NCBI RefSeq assembly: GCF_014205055.1 | Contig: NZ_JACHMS010000001.1 | Coordinates: 4,712,001 to 4,776,000 of the forward strand | Direction: 5' to 3' | DNA from: Streptomyces luteogriseus | Lineage (GTDB): Bacteria > Actinomycetota > Actinomycetes > Streptomycetales > Streptomycetaceae | Length of the DNA: 64,000 nt | Shown: positions 23,826 through 33,060 of the stretch, piece by piece | Numbering within the stretch: position 1 is the first letter of the stretch | How the letters are laid out: each line of letters starts with the position of its first letter | Position numbers and translations under genes: made by a program | The notes under the pieces: generated by a model | The model's input: only the letters and a program-made list of their open reading frames with translations | Databases searched by the model: none | What the model was told of the DNA's origin: nothing

Positions 23826-24770
23826 TCAGGCCGCTTTCCGCGCCTGGTACTCGGCGATGTCCACCATCGGCGGACGCTCCTCGGTGTCCACGGAGTACGT
23901 CCGCGGCTCGAAGCCGTCCGCGCCCCGCTCGAACTGCGTCAGGGAGGGCCGCATCAGATGCCCGCGGGCCAGCCGCAGCTGGGCCGTGCGGTAGATCGCG
24001 GCGGCCATCCGGCCCAGCGCCTGCCCGTCCTGGTGCCGGTGCTTGCGCACGCCGACGTCGACCTGGGCGAGGGCGTCCAGGCCCGCCAGGTGCAGGGCGT
24101 CGACCAGCATGCCCAGCTCCACGCCGTACCCGACGGGGAACGGCAGCTGCTCCAGCAGGGAGCGGCGGGCCGCGTACTCGCCGCCGAGCGGCTGCACGAA
24201 GCCGGCCAGCTGCGGCCAGTGCATGTTGAGCAGCGGGCGTGCCATCAGCTCGGTGACCCGGCCGCCCTGCCCCGCGGCGCCGGCGAGGGGGCGGTCGTAC
24301 ATGGCCTTCACCAGGTCCACGTCCGGGTCCGTGAGCAGCGGGCCCACGATCCCCGAGACGAAGTCGGACGAGAAGTCCCTCAGGTCCGCGTCGACGAAGC
24401 AGACGATGTCCCCGTGGGTGACGAGCAGCGAGCGCCACAGCACCTCGCCCTTGCCGGGCACGGCGGGCAGGTGCGGGAGTATCCCGTCCCGGTGCACCAC
24501 CCGCGCGCCCGCGGCGGCGGCCACCTCGGACGTGCGGTCGGTCGACCCCGAGTCGACGACGACCAGCTCGTCGACGAGTGGGACCTGCCGCATCAGGTCG
24601 TGGCGGATGACGGAGACGATGTCGCCGACCGTCGCCTCCTCGTTGAGGGCGGGCAGCACCACGCTGACCGTCTGGCCGGTGCGCTGCTTGGCGGCCAGGA
24701 TCCGGTGGAGCGGGCGCTCGGTCGCGGACCAGGAACGGGTGCTCAGCCAGCGCTCGACTTCTTCCAGCAC
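23826..24770 (-). CDS. gpgS: Glucosyl-3-phosphoglycerate synthase-like glycosyltransferase
   Basis: 314 residues of GT81/GT2 type. The nucleotide-binding start is VSVVLPALNEEATVGDIV (about 35-52), then LVVVDSGSTDRTSE, the metal site is CFVDADLRDF (DxD, about 123-132), and GYGVELGMLVDAL (about 215-227) is the GpgS acceptor-site motif. The C-terminus carries the conserved RPPMVDIAEYQAR. The product, glucosyl-3-phosphoglycerate, is a precursor of glucosylglycerate or methylglucose polysaccharides. It sits directly upstream of otsA-otsB, grouping compatible-solute and glucan metabolism. I did not see mggB or gpgP nearby. Confidence 0.85.
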   Translation of the reverse strand: MLEEVERWLSTRSWSATERPLHRILAAKQRTGQTVSVVLPALNEEATVGDIVSVIRHDLMRQVPLVDELVVVDSGSTDRTSEVAAAAGARVVHRDGILPHLPAVPGKGEVLWRSLLVTHGDIVCFVDADLRDFSSDFVSGIVGPLLTDPDVDLVKAMYDRPLAGAAGQGGRVTELMARPLLNMHWPQLAGFVQPLGGEYAARRSLLEQLPFPVGYGVELGMLVDALHLAGLDALAQVDVGVRKHRHQDGQALGRMAAAIYRTAQLRLARGHLMRPSLTQFERGADGFEPRTYSVDTEERPPMVDIAEYQARKAA

Positions 24771-24927
24771 CGTGGCGGCTCCTCTGCGTACTCTCGGCGG
24801 GACGGACTGTGATCCATCTCGCGGTTCGGACGACTATCTCAACTGTCCTGGTCGTCGGTTACAGTCTTGAACAACGCGGATGACCATCGCATGTCCGGGG
24901 TCACCCGCCGCCTACAACCACATACAG

Positions 24928-25078
24928 CTCATCCAGAGGGGCAGAGGGATACGGCCCGATGAAGCCCCGGCAACCCTCCAGCCGATACTCGTAGGTCACT
25001 GTCGACCGCTCCGCGAGGTCCCGGCTCGGGAAGGTGCCAAATCCGTCTCACGGCGAGATGCGTCGTGAGGAAGATGAG
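24928..25078 (+). ncRNA. SAM-I (S-box) riboswitch upstream of thrC
   Basis: The conserved S-box core is present: CCAGAGGGGCAGAGGGA, then GGCCCGATGAAGCCCCGGCA and ACC. P1 is closed by CTCATC (24928-24933) and GATGAG (25073-25078). The 3' P1 strand overlaps the thrC Shine-Dalgarno (GAGGAAGG, 25076-25083), 12 nt before the ATG, so SAM binding should hide the ribosome site and switch translation off. No intrinsic terminator is visible, consistent with translational control. The 157 bp upstream (24771-24927) separate it from divergent gpgS and should hold both promoters. Confidence 0.92.
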
Positions 25079-25095
25079 GAAGGGCCTCGCCTCAC

Positions 25096-26382
25096 ATGGC
25101 TGTGCAGACTGTTGCAAGCACCACTGACTCCACCGTAGACCTCGGTCCCGCCGCGGCGCTGAGCTGCCGCGAGTGCGGTCACCGCGTCCCCCTCGGACCG
25201 GTCTTCGCGTGCCAGGAGTGTTTCGGCCCGCTGGAGATCGCCTACGACTTCTCGGCCTACGACACCGAAGAGCTCCGCAAGCGCATCGAAGCGGGACCCG
25301 CGAACATCTGGCGCTACGCCCCGCTGCTGCCGGTCCCGGCCGACGTCGCGGACAAGCCGAACATCAACCCCGGCTGGACCAAGCTCGTCAAGGCCGACAA
25401 CCTCGCGCGCGAGCTGGGCGTCGACGCCGGCAAGCTGTTCGTGAAGGACGACTCCGGCAACCCGACGCACTCCTTCAAGGACCGCGTCGTCGCGCAGGCC
25501 CTGGAGGCCGCCCGCGCCTTCGGCTTCACCACGCTCTCCTGCTCCTCCACCGGCAACCTCGCCGGTGCGGTGGGCGCCGCCGCGGCCCGCGCCGGCTTCC
25601 GCTCGTGCGTGTTCATCCCGCACGACCTGGAGCAGGGCAAGGTCGTCATGGCCGCGGTCTACGGCGGCGAGCTCGTCGGGATCGAGGGCAACTACGACGA
25701 CGTGAACCGCTTCTGCTCCGAGCTGATCGGCGACCCGGCGGGCGAGGGCTGGGGCTTCGTCAACGTCAACCTCCGGCCGTACTACGCGGAGGGCTCCAAG
25801 ACCCTCGCGTACGAGATCTGCGAGCAGCTCGGCTGGCGGCTGCCGGACCAGCTGGTGGTGCCCATCGCCTCCGGCTCGCAGCTGACGAAGATCGACAAGG
25901 GTCTTCAGGAGCTGATCAAGCTCGGTCTGGTCGAGGACAAGCCCTACAAGATCTTCGGTGCGCAGGCCGAGGGCTGCTCGCCGGTGTCCGTCGCCTACAA
26001 GGCCGGGCACGACGTCGTCCGCCCGCAGAAGCCGAACACCATCGCCAAGTCGCTGGCCATCGGCAACCCGGCGGACGGGCCCTACGTGCTGGACATCGCG
26101 CGGCGGACCGGCGGTGCGGTGGAGGACGTGAACGACGAGCAGGTCGTCGACGCGATCAAGATCCTCGCGCGCACCGAGGGGATCTTCGCGGAGACCGCCG
26201 GTGGTGTGACGGTGGGCGTGACGAAGAAGCTGCTGGAGAACGGGCTGCTCGACCCGTCGAAGTCGATCGTCGTTCTGAACACCGGTGATGGTCTGAAGAC
26301 GCTGGACGCGGTGGCGGGGACCGGGCTCACCGCGACCATCCGTCCCAGCCTGGAGTCGTTCCGGGAAGCCGGACTCGTCTGA
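25096..26382 (+). CDS. thrC: Threonine synthase
   Basis: 428 residues of PLP fold type II. The PLP lysine is K128 in NPTHSFKDR, the phosphate loop is SSTGNLAGAVGAAAA (about 153-167), and an N-terminal CRECGH...CQEC pair (about 24-42) looks like a small zinc motif common in the ThrC subgroup. It converts O-phosphohomoserine to threonine. The SAM-I riboswitch in the leader places threonine synthesis under SAM control. Phosphohomoserine/homoserine is the branch point with methionine, so this couples the two branches. Followed by a repeat and a CysO-like gene. Confidence 0.96.
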   Translation: MAVQTVASTTDSTVDLGPAAALSCRECGHRVPLGPVFACQECFGPLEIAYDFSAYDTEELRKRIEAGPANIWRYAPLLPVPADVADKPNINPGWTKLVKADNLARELGVDAGKLFVKDDSGNPTHSFKDRVVAQALEAARAFGFTTLSCSSTGNLAGAVGAAAARAGFRSCVFIPHDLEQGKVVMAAVYGGELVGIEGNYDDVNRFCSELIGDPAGEGWGFVNVNLRPYYAEGSKTLAYEICEQLGWRLPDQLVVPIASGSQLTKIDKGLQELIKLGLVEDKPYKIFGAQAEGCSPVSVAYKAGHDVVRPQKPNTIAKSLAIGNPADGPYVLDIARRTGGAVEDVNDEQVVDAIKILARTEGIFAETAGGVTVGVTKKLLENGLLDPSKSIVVLNTGDGLKTLDAVAGTGLTATIRPSLESFREAGLV

Positions 26383-26394
26383 TCGTCGTTCGCT

Positions 26395-26475
26395 GCGGGC
26401 CGGTGGGGGCTGGTCGCGCCCACACGGCGGAGCCGCACATCGACACAGCCCCGCGCCCCTGAGGGCGCGCCCCAG
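26395..26475. repeat. Dispersed GC repeat between thrC and cysO
   Basis: GTGGGGGCTGGTCGCGCC ... AGCCCCGCGCCCCTGAGGG is a variant of the dispersed repeat, with an internal insertion (CACACGGCGGAGCCGCACAT) that is also seen in the 11085-11120 copy. The copy sits between two genes on the same strand and may fold into a GC hairpin. Confidence 0.65.
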
Positions 26476-26508
26476 CCGTAGCCCAAAATGAACCGGAGGA
26501 CATGTTCG

Positions 26509-26784
26509 ATGAGCGTCACCGTTCGGATCCCCACCATCCTGCGTACCTACACCGGCGGGCAGGCCGAGGTCGCCGCCGAGGGCGCGAACCTCGGCGAGGT
26601 CATCGCCGACCTCGAGAAGAACCACACCGGGATCGCCGCCCGGGTGCTGGACGACCAGGGCAAGCTGCGCCGGTTCGTCAACGTGTACGTCAACGACGAC
26701 GACGTGCGGTTCGAGCAGGGTCTGGAGACGGCCACCCCGGACGGTGCCGGCGTGTCGATCATTCCCGCCGTCGCCGGCGGCTGA
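26509..26784 (+). CDS. cysO: CysO-like ubiquitin-fold sulfur carrier (MoaD/ThiS family)
   Basis: 91 residues from ATG 26509, 8 nt after a CCGGAGGA ribosome site; an upstream in-frame ATG at 26488 would place that site inside the gene. It has a beta-grasp fold ending in the di-glycine AVAGG that receives thiocarboxylate. The sequence SVTVRIPTILRTYTGGQ and FVNVYVNDDDVRF closely matches Mycobacterium CysO, the sulfur donor to CysM for cysteine synthesis (from memory). The usual neighbours mec and cysM are not in the window. It follows thrC by 126 bp. Confidence 0.88.
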   Translation: MSVTVRIPTILRTYTGGQAEVAAEGANLGEVIADLEKNHTGIAARVLDDQGKLRRFVNVYVNDDDVRFEQGLETATPDGAGVSIIPAVAGG

Positions 26785-26839
26785 ACCGGTCGAGCGGCCT
26801 GTTATTACCTTCGGTAACTGCCGTCACTGAGAGTTCATC

Positions 26840-26878
26840 GAATTGCCCCCTCCGTGAGAGAAGCGGAGGGGGCAATTC
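26840..26878 (+). terminator. Strong hairpin terminator after cysO
   Basis: GAATTGCCCCCTCCG (26840-26854) and CGGAGGGGGCAATTC (26864-26878) form a perfect 15-bp stem with a 9-nt loop, 56 bp after the cysO stop. Confidence 0.88.
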
Positions 26879-27229
26879 TGCGTGATTGAGCGCGGTACAG
26901 TTGGGGAACGCGGTCCTGATCCGCTGATCGGAACCCTGAATTCCCGCTGCGAGCCCGACAAGATGTAGCCAAAGTGTGTACATCTTTTGCGGCTTTTGTT
27001 CCCTTTGTGTGGCCCGACTTGCCCTGAATTCGGGCGAATTCCCCCCACATTCCGGACCCGGCGCGTCCAGAATTCTCGTCCGATTGACCTGTTGCAGACG
27101 GCAGTTGGACAGATACATTCAGCCGCGGTCGACGCGTTCCGGCGCACGCCCCCAACCGTGGGGGGTGAGGTCTGACCCGGGTTCACGAAGTGTGGATCTG
27201 TGCAAGGGCCAGTAATAGGGGAGTTAGGC
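26879..27229 (+). promoter_or_regulatory. Long promoter/leader region of the cold-shock gene
   Basis: This is 351 bp without a convincing gene and of lower GC than its surroundings. A possible promoter is TTGCAG (27092-27097), 16-bp spacer, TACATT (27114-27119), which would leave a leader of about 100 nt before the cold-shock ATG. Long structured leaders are typical of CspA-type genes. GAATTC-rich inverted segments at 27026-27042 may form a small hairpin. Short open frames here lack ribosome sites. Confidence 0.4.
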
Positions 27230-27433
27230 ATGGCTCAGGGCACCGTCAAGTGGTTCAACGCGGAGAAGGGGTACGGCTTCATCGCGGTCGACGGTGGTGC
27301 GGATGTTTTCGTCCACTACAGCGCGATTCAGATGGACGGCTACCGCACCCTTGAAGAGGGCCAGCGGGTCGAGTTCGAGATCTCGCAGGGCCAGAAGGGA
27401 CCGCAGGCCGACATGGTTCGCGTCGCTGCCTGA
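27230..27433 (+). CDS. CspA-family cold-shock protein
   Basis: 67 residues ([18 protein letters not shown]). It is an OB-fold with RNP1 (KGYGFIAV, 14-21) and RNP2 (VFVHY, 27-31) aromatic nucleic-acid-binding motifs. It binds single-stranded RNA/DNA as a chaperone. It is one of several Streptomyces paralogues; another begins at the right edge of the window. Its own promoter region and terminator make it monocistronic. Confidence 0.95.
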   Translation: MAQGTVKWFNAEKGYGFIAVDGGADVFVHYSAIQMDGYRTLEEGQRVEFEISQGQKGPQADMVRVAA

Positions 27434-27473
27434 ACGCGCACCACGACCAACGCTCACGCGACCGGTCTTCTCA

Positions 27474-27507
27474 GAAGGGCCCGTACCCCCCGGGGTGCGG
27501 GCCCTTC
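27474..27507 (+). terminator. Terminator of the cold-shock gene
   Basis: GAAGGGCCCGTACCCC and GGGGTGCGGGCCCTTC pair along almost their full length (one G-T pair), 40 bp after the stop codon. The next 130 bp before CIRCE hold no gene I can support. Confidence 0.85.
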
Positions 27508-27637
27508 GGCCTGTTCGAACGGCCTGCGGGGCGGTGTTCGCGGGTGGCTGACGCCCCCGCCCGATCCCGGGGAGGCGCTTGCGCCCGCCCGTCACCCGAC
27601 CACCACCCCTCAACGCGCACTCGCTACGCGAGCGCGC

Positions 27638-27664
27638 CTTGCACTCTCGGGGGTCGAGTGCTAA
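27638..27664. promoter_or_regulatory. CIRCE element 1 (HrcA operator) overlapping the groEL2 promoter
   Basis: CTTGCACTC-N9-GAGTGCTAA matches CIRCE (TTAGCACTC-N9-GAGTGCTAA), with a perfect right arm and a degenerate left arm. TTGCAC (27639-27644), 17 bp, TAATCA (27662-27667) form a vegetative-type promoter within it, so HrcA binding would block RNA polymerase. Confidence 0.85.
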
Positions 27665-27672
27665 TCATTGCG

Positions 27673-27699
27673 TTAGCACTCTGAAGGTGAGAGTGACAA
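27673..27699. promoter_or_regulatory. CIRCE element 2 (HrcA operator) upstream of groEL2
   Basis: TTAGCACTC-N9-GAGTGACAA has a perfect left arm and a right arm with two mismatches, 8 bp downstream of the first element. In the transcript it lies at the 5' end of the roughly 130-nt leader, so it may also act at the RNA level. Confidence 0.8.
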
Positions 27700-27796
27700 C
27701 GTAAGGACCGGGTCGGTGAGGCCCGCAGGCCAGGTGGGGAAGGAACCACAAGGCAAGCGAGCCGTCCGTCGCGGGCGCGGGCGCGGTCCGAAGTAA

Positions 27797-29449
<1,653 letters not shown>

Positions 29450-29477
29450 TCGACCCCAGGGTTGATCAACGTCCTTG

Positions 29478-29521
29478 CCGAGGGCGGCACTTCCTGTTCC
29501 GACAGGGGGTGCCGCCCTCGG
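29478..29521 (+). terminator. Terminator of groEL2
   Basis: CCGAGGGCGGCAC and GTGCCGCCCTCGG form a perfect outer 13-bp stem that continues inward through CCTGT/ACAGG to a TCCG tetraloop, giving about 20 bp of hairpin starting 28 bp after the stop. Confidence 0.92.
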
Positions 29522-29605
29522 GCGTGTCCGGGGGTGCGCCCTGCCGCATGGCCGGGGCGCACCCTGCCGCATGCTCGGGGGCGCGCCCTTTCGCGTGTCC
29601 GGGAT
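29522..29605. repeat. Imperfect 23-26 bp tandem repeat after groEL2
   Basis: There are about 3.3 units of the form GTGTCCGGGGGTGCGCCCTG + CCGCAT (29524-29549), then 29550-29572 and 29573-29596, and a partial unit. Units share CGGGG(G)TGCGCCCTGCCGCAT with drift. Noncoding, between the groEL2 terminator and the next gene. Confidence 0.6.
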
Positions 29606-29703
29606 CACAGTGGGCGCGGGATGGCGCGGCCGGGCCGGGTGGTTGAACCATGCGTCCTATGCGTATGCACATACCATCCGGTACCCCCGAGGGAGCCCCC
29701 CAC

Positions 29704-30828
29704 GTGACTGTCGCCGCCTCCGCATCCCGCGCCGCCGAAATCCTGTCCCGGCCCGTATCGCTGGGCGGCCTGACCGTTCCGAACCGGATCGTGATGGCGC
29801 CGATGACCCGCATGTTCTCCCCGGGCGGCGTGCCCGGCGAGGATGTCGTCTCGTACTATGCGCGCCGCGCCGCCGCCGGAGTCGGCCTGATCGTCACCGA
29901 GGGCACCTACGTCGGCCACGACTCGGCCGGGCAGAGCGACCGCGTGCCGCGCTTCCACGGTGACGAGCAGCTCGCGGGCTGGGCGAAGGTCGCCGAGGCG
30001 GTGCACGCCGCGGGCGGCACGATCGTGCCCCAGCTGTGGCACATCGGCATGGTCCGCAACCAGGGCGAGCCCCCGTTCGCCGACGCCCCGGCCGTCGGCC
30101 CCTCCGGCCTGCGCATCGGCGCCGACGAGGCCACCGGCAAGGCCATGACCCAGGCCGACATCGACGCCGTCATCGGCGCGTTCGCCGAGGCCGCAGCGGC
30201 CGCCGAGCGCATCGGCTTCGACGGTGTCGAACTGCACGGCGCCCACGGCTACCTGCTCGACCAGTTCCTCTGGGAGGGCACCAACCGCCGCACCGACGCC
30301 TACGGCGGCGACCGGGTCGCCCGCGCCAAGCTCTCGGAGGAGATCGTCGCGGCCGTCCGCGAGACCGTGTCGGCCGACTTCCCCGTCATCTTCCGCTTCT
30401 CCCAGTGGAAGCAGGAGGCCTACGACGCCCGCCTCGCCGAGACGCCCGAGGAGCTGGAGGCCATCCTGACCCCGCTCGCGGCGGCCGGTGTCGACGCCTT
30501 CCACGCCTCCACCCGCCGCTACTGGCTGCCCGAGTTCGACGACTCCGACCTGAACCTGGCCGGCTGGACCAAGAAGCTGACCGGCAAGCCGACCATCACC
30601 GTCGGCTCGGTCGGCCTGAACGGCGACTTCATCAAGGCCTTCCAGGGCCAGGGCGCCGAGATCGGTGACCTCGACAACCTCCTGGACCGTTTCGAGCGCG
30701 ACGAGTTCGACATGGTCGCCGTGGGCCGCGCGCTGCTCCAGGACCCCGAGTGGGCCCGGAAGGTGCTCGACGGCCGCGTGGAGGAGCTGGCGCCCTACAA
30801 CCCGGCGTCGCTGAAGTCCCTCAGCTGA
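29704..30828 (+). CDS. Old Yellow Enzyme-family NADH:flavin oxidoreductase
   Basis: 374 residues from GTG 29704 after GAGGGAGCC; earlier in-frame ATGs lack a ribosome site. It is an FMN TIM barrel with LSRPVSLGGLTVPNRIVMAPMTR at the start (locator), the substrate pair in GVELHGAHGYLLDQFL (His/His-type OYE motif, about 193-208) and TNRRTDAYGGD. It ends with FDMVAVGRALLQDPEW, the FMN phosphate site. It probably reduces activated C=C bonds (alkene reductase); the physiological substrate is unknown. Stand-alone gene. Confidence 0.9.
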   Translation: MTVAASASRAAEILSRPVSLGGLTVPNRIVMAPMTRMFSPGGVPGEDVVSYYARRAAAGVGLIVTEGTYVGHDSAGQSDRVPRFHGDEQLAGWAKVAEAVHAAGGTIVPQLWHIGMVRNQGEPPFADAPAVGPSGLRIGADEATGKAMTQADIDAVIGAFAEAAAAAERIGFDGVELHGAHGYLLDQFLWEGTNRRTDAYGGDRVARAKLSEEIVAAVRETVSADFPVIFRFSQWKQEAYDARLAETPEELEAILTPLAAAGVDAFHASTRRYWLPEFDDSDLNLAGWTKKLTGKPTITVGSVGLNGDFIKAFQGQGAEIGDLDNLLDRFERDEFDMVAVGRALLQDPEWARKVLDGRVEELAPYNPASLKSLS

Positions 30829-30916
30829 CCTCCGTCACCTGAGGCCTGGATCTGCTTGCGTCAGTCAAGGACACTGGCTGAGCGCCTGTTCACCGGCACT
30901 GAGCGAGGAGATCCAG

Positions 30917-32467
30917 ATGACGACGACCGAGTCCCGTACGGCGACGGACGGCCCGTCCGATCAGCCCGCACCGGTGGTGCGCACCACCGCCGGTGCGGTC
31001 CGGGGCCGGAGGGAGACGGGGCTCGCGGTCTTCCGCGGTATCCCGTTCGCGGCGCCGCCGGTGGGCGAGGCCCGCTTCCAGGCGCCCCGCCCCGCCCGGC
31101 CCTGGGACGGCATACGCGACGCCGACGCCTTCGGCCCGCCGCCCCCGCAGGACCTCGGCAACCTGGCCGGCCCGGGCCTGCTCGAACTTCCCGAGGGCGA
31201 CGAGTGGCTCACGGTCAACGTCTGGACACCCGAACCCGACCCGGGGGCCCGCCGCCCGGTGATGGTGTGGATCTACGGTGGCGCCTACAAGCTCGGCCAC
31301 TCCGGCAGCCCCGGCTACGACGCCCGGCACCTCGCCGCCGACGGCGACGTGGTGGTCGTGTCCCTCAACTACCGCCTGGGCATGGAGGGTTTCGCGCACA
31401 TCGAGGGAGCGCCCGCCAACCGCGGACTGCTCGACCAGGTGGCCGCGCTGGAGTGGGTACGGGACAACGTCGAGGCGTTCGGCGGCGACCCCGACCAGGT
31501 CACGGTCTTCGGGGAGTCCGCGGGCGCCGGGTCGGTCGCCTCGCTGCTCTCCATGCCGCGCGCGGCCGGGCTGTTCCGGCGCGCGATCGCCCAGAGCGTG
31601 CCGGGGACGTTCTTCTCCGACGCGCTCGCCCGGGACATCGGCACCGCCCTCGCCGCCGAGGTGGGGCTGCGCCCCACGGTCGCCGACCTCGCGACGATCG
31701 CCCCGCACCGGCTCACGTCGGCGGGCGAGACGCTGAGCGCCAAGATGCTCCAGCGCATCGACCGCTGGGGCCAGGCGGCGCCCACCGTCACCCCGTTCTC
31801 CCCGGTCGTCGACGGCGAGGTCCTGCCGACGAGCCCGTGGCAGGCGTTGCGGTCCGGATCGGCGAAGGACGTCGACCTCCTCGTCGGCCACAACCGCGAC
31901 GAGTACCGCCTCTTCATCGCCATGGCCGGACAGCTCGGCCAGATATCCGACGAGAGGGCCGCCTCGGCCCTGAGCCTCTTCGCTCCCGGCGGTGAACAGG
32001 CATACCGCGACGCCTTCCCCGACGCCTCCCCGGGCGAGCTCTACGAACGCGTCCAGACGGACTGGCTGTTCAACATGCCCTCCCTGCACCTGGCCGAGGC
32101 CCAGCGCGCGGGCGGCGGCAGCGCGTACGTCTACGAACTGACCTGGCCGGCCCCCGGCAACGGCGGCGCGCTCGGCGCCTGCCACGGCCTGGACATCCCG
32201 CTGCTGTTCGGCACCTACGGGGCGGACCTGGGGCTGCTGCTCTTCGCTGGCGCGGAGCCCTCCGCCGAGGCCCTCGACCTGTCGTCCCGCTTCCGTGCGT
32301 CCTGGACGTCCTTCGCGAGGTCGGGCGACCCGGGCTGGCCGGCGTACGACGACGAGCGGCGGCTGGTGCAGGTGCTGGACGCGGAGCCGGTGGTGAGGGC
32401 GTACCCGGAGGAGCGGTCACGGCGGCTGTGGGAGGGGTACGAGTTCCTGCCGCTTCCGCTGCTGTGA
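30917..32467 (+). CDS. Type B carboxylesterase
   Basis: 516 residues of the alpha/beta hydrolase fold. The nucleophile is S201 in FGESAGAGS. The oxyanion segment VWIYGGAYKLGHSG (about 116-129) and GPLRFQAPRPARPW-like N-terminal signature (about 50-65) are typical of para-nitrobenzyl/cholinesterase-type esterases, and the catalytic His is in CHGLDIPLLFG (about 421-431). No signal peptide, so it is intracellular. It lies 88 bp after the OYE gene. Confidence 0.9.
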   Translation: MTTTESRTATDGPSDQPAPVVRTTAGAVRGRRETGLAVFRGIPFAAPPVGEARFQAPRPARPWDGIRDADAFGPPPPQDLGNLAGPGLLELPEGDEWLTVNVWTPEPDPGARRPVMVWIYGGAYKLGHSGSPGYDARHLAADGDVVVVSLNYRLGMEGFAHIEGAPANRGLLDQVAALEWVRDNVEAFGGDPDQVTVFGESAGAGSVASLLSMPRAAGLFRRAIAQSVPGTFFSDALARDIGTALAAEVGLRPTVADLATIAPHRLTSAGETLSAKMLQRIDRWGQAAPTVTPFSPVVDGEVLPTSPWQALRSGSAKDVDLLVGHNRDEYRLFIAMAGQLGQISDERAASALSLFAPGGEQAYRDAFPDASPGELYERVQTDWLFNMPSLHLAEAQRAGGGSAYVYELTWPAPGNGGALGACHGLDIPLLFGTYGADLGLLLFAGAEPSAEALDLSSRFRASWTSFARSGDPGWPAYDDERRLVQVLDAEPVVRAYPEERSRRLWEGYEFLPLPLL

Positions 32468-32477
32468 GGGCGATCCG

Positions 32478-33047
32478 TTACAGGTTGCCCATGGGCTCGA
32501 TGTCCACCCTCACCGGCGTCCCCCACACGCGCAGCACCTCGTAGTCGGTGAACTCGTGCACCAGCCGGTACGCCATGGCGGCCCGGGGAGCCTTGCGCTG
32601 GGCGTTGATGAAGAGTTCGGCCTCCCGTCGGTCCCGGCGCGGGGTGCCGCACAGCTGCCAGGTCTGGCCGTTCCACAGCTCCGCAAGCCAGCGCTGCTGG
32701 GGCTGGGGGCGGTCGCCGCGCACGCCGTAGCGGGACTGGACGGGCTCGGTGTGCGGCTGCTGGGGCGCGGGCCCGTTGAACTCGTTCCGGCGGGCTGCCC
32801 TGCGGCGCGTCTCGCACAGCAGGCACAGATCGGGGGCGGCCTCGTCGACCGGGCCGTTCGGGTGCTCGGGGCAGCGGGTAGTGGGCGCGGCGCCCGTGAC
32901 ACTCTCGTCCAGCAGGTCCAGGGCGCGCTTCAGGTCGGCTTTGACCTCGTGCAGCTTGGCGTCCGGGGTGTCGGAGCCGAGGGCTTCCCCGTGCTCGCCG
33001 AGGAGGCGTAGGGCGCGGCCTAGGGCGGTGAGCTGGGCGTGGTTCAT
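32478..33047 (-). CDS. Uncharacterised protein with CxnC zinc-like motif (189 aa)
   Basis: The N-terminal helical region (MNHAQLTALGRALRLLGEHG) is followed by CPEHPNG (about 68-74) and CLLCETRRRAARR (about 84-96), a likely small zinc-binding knuckle. The C-terminus has WLAELWNGQTWQLCGTPRRD and a half reading VLRVWGTPVRVDIEPMG. I do not recognise the family. It lies 13 bp downstream of the Uma2 gene in the same direction, so is probably in the same transcript. Confidence 0.7.
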   Translation of the reverse strand: MNHAQLTALGRALRLLGEHGEALGSDTPDAKLHEVKADLKRALDLLDESVTGAAPTTRCPEHPNGPVDEAAPDLCLLCETRRRAARRNEFNGPAPQQPHTEPVQSRYGVRGDRPQPQQRWLAELWNGQTWQLCGTPRRDRREAELFINAQRKAPRAAMAYRLVHEFTDYEVLRVWGTPVRVDIEPMGNL

Positions 33048-33060
33048 GCGTCCATTGTCC

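Noticed and set aside
29522-29605. A CRISPR array behind groEL2
   Set aside because: The units are contiguous and drifting with no unique spacers, and no cas gene is in the window.
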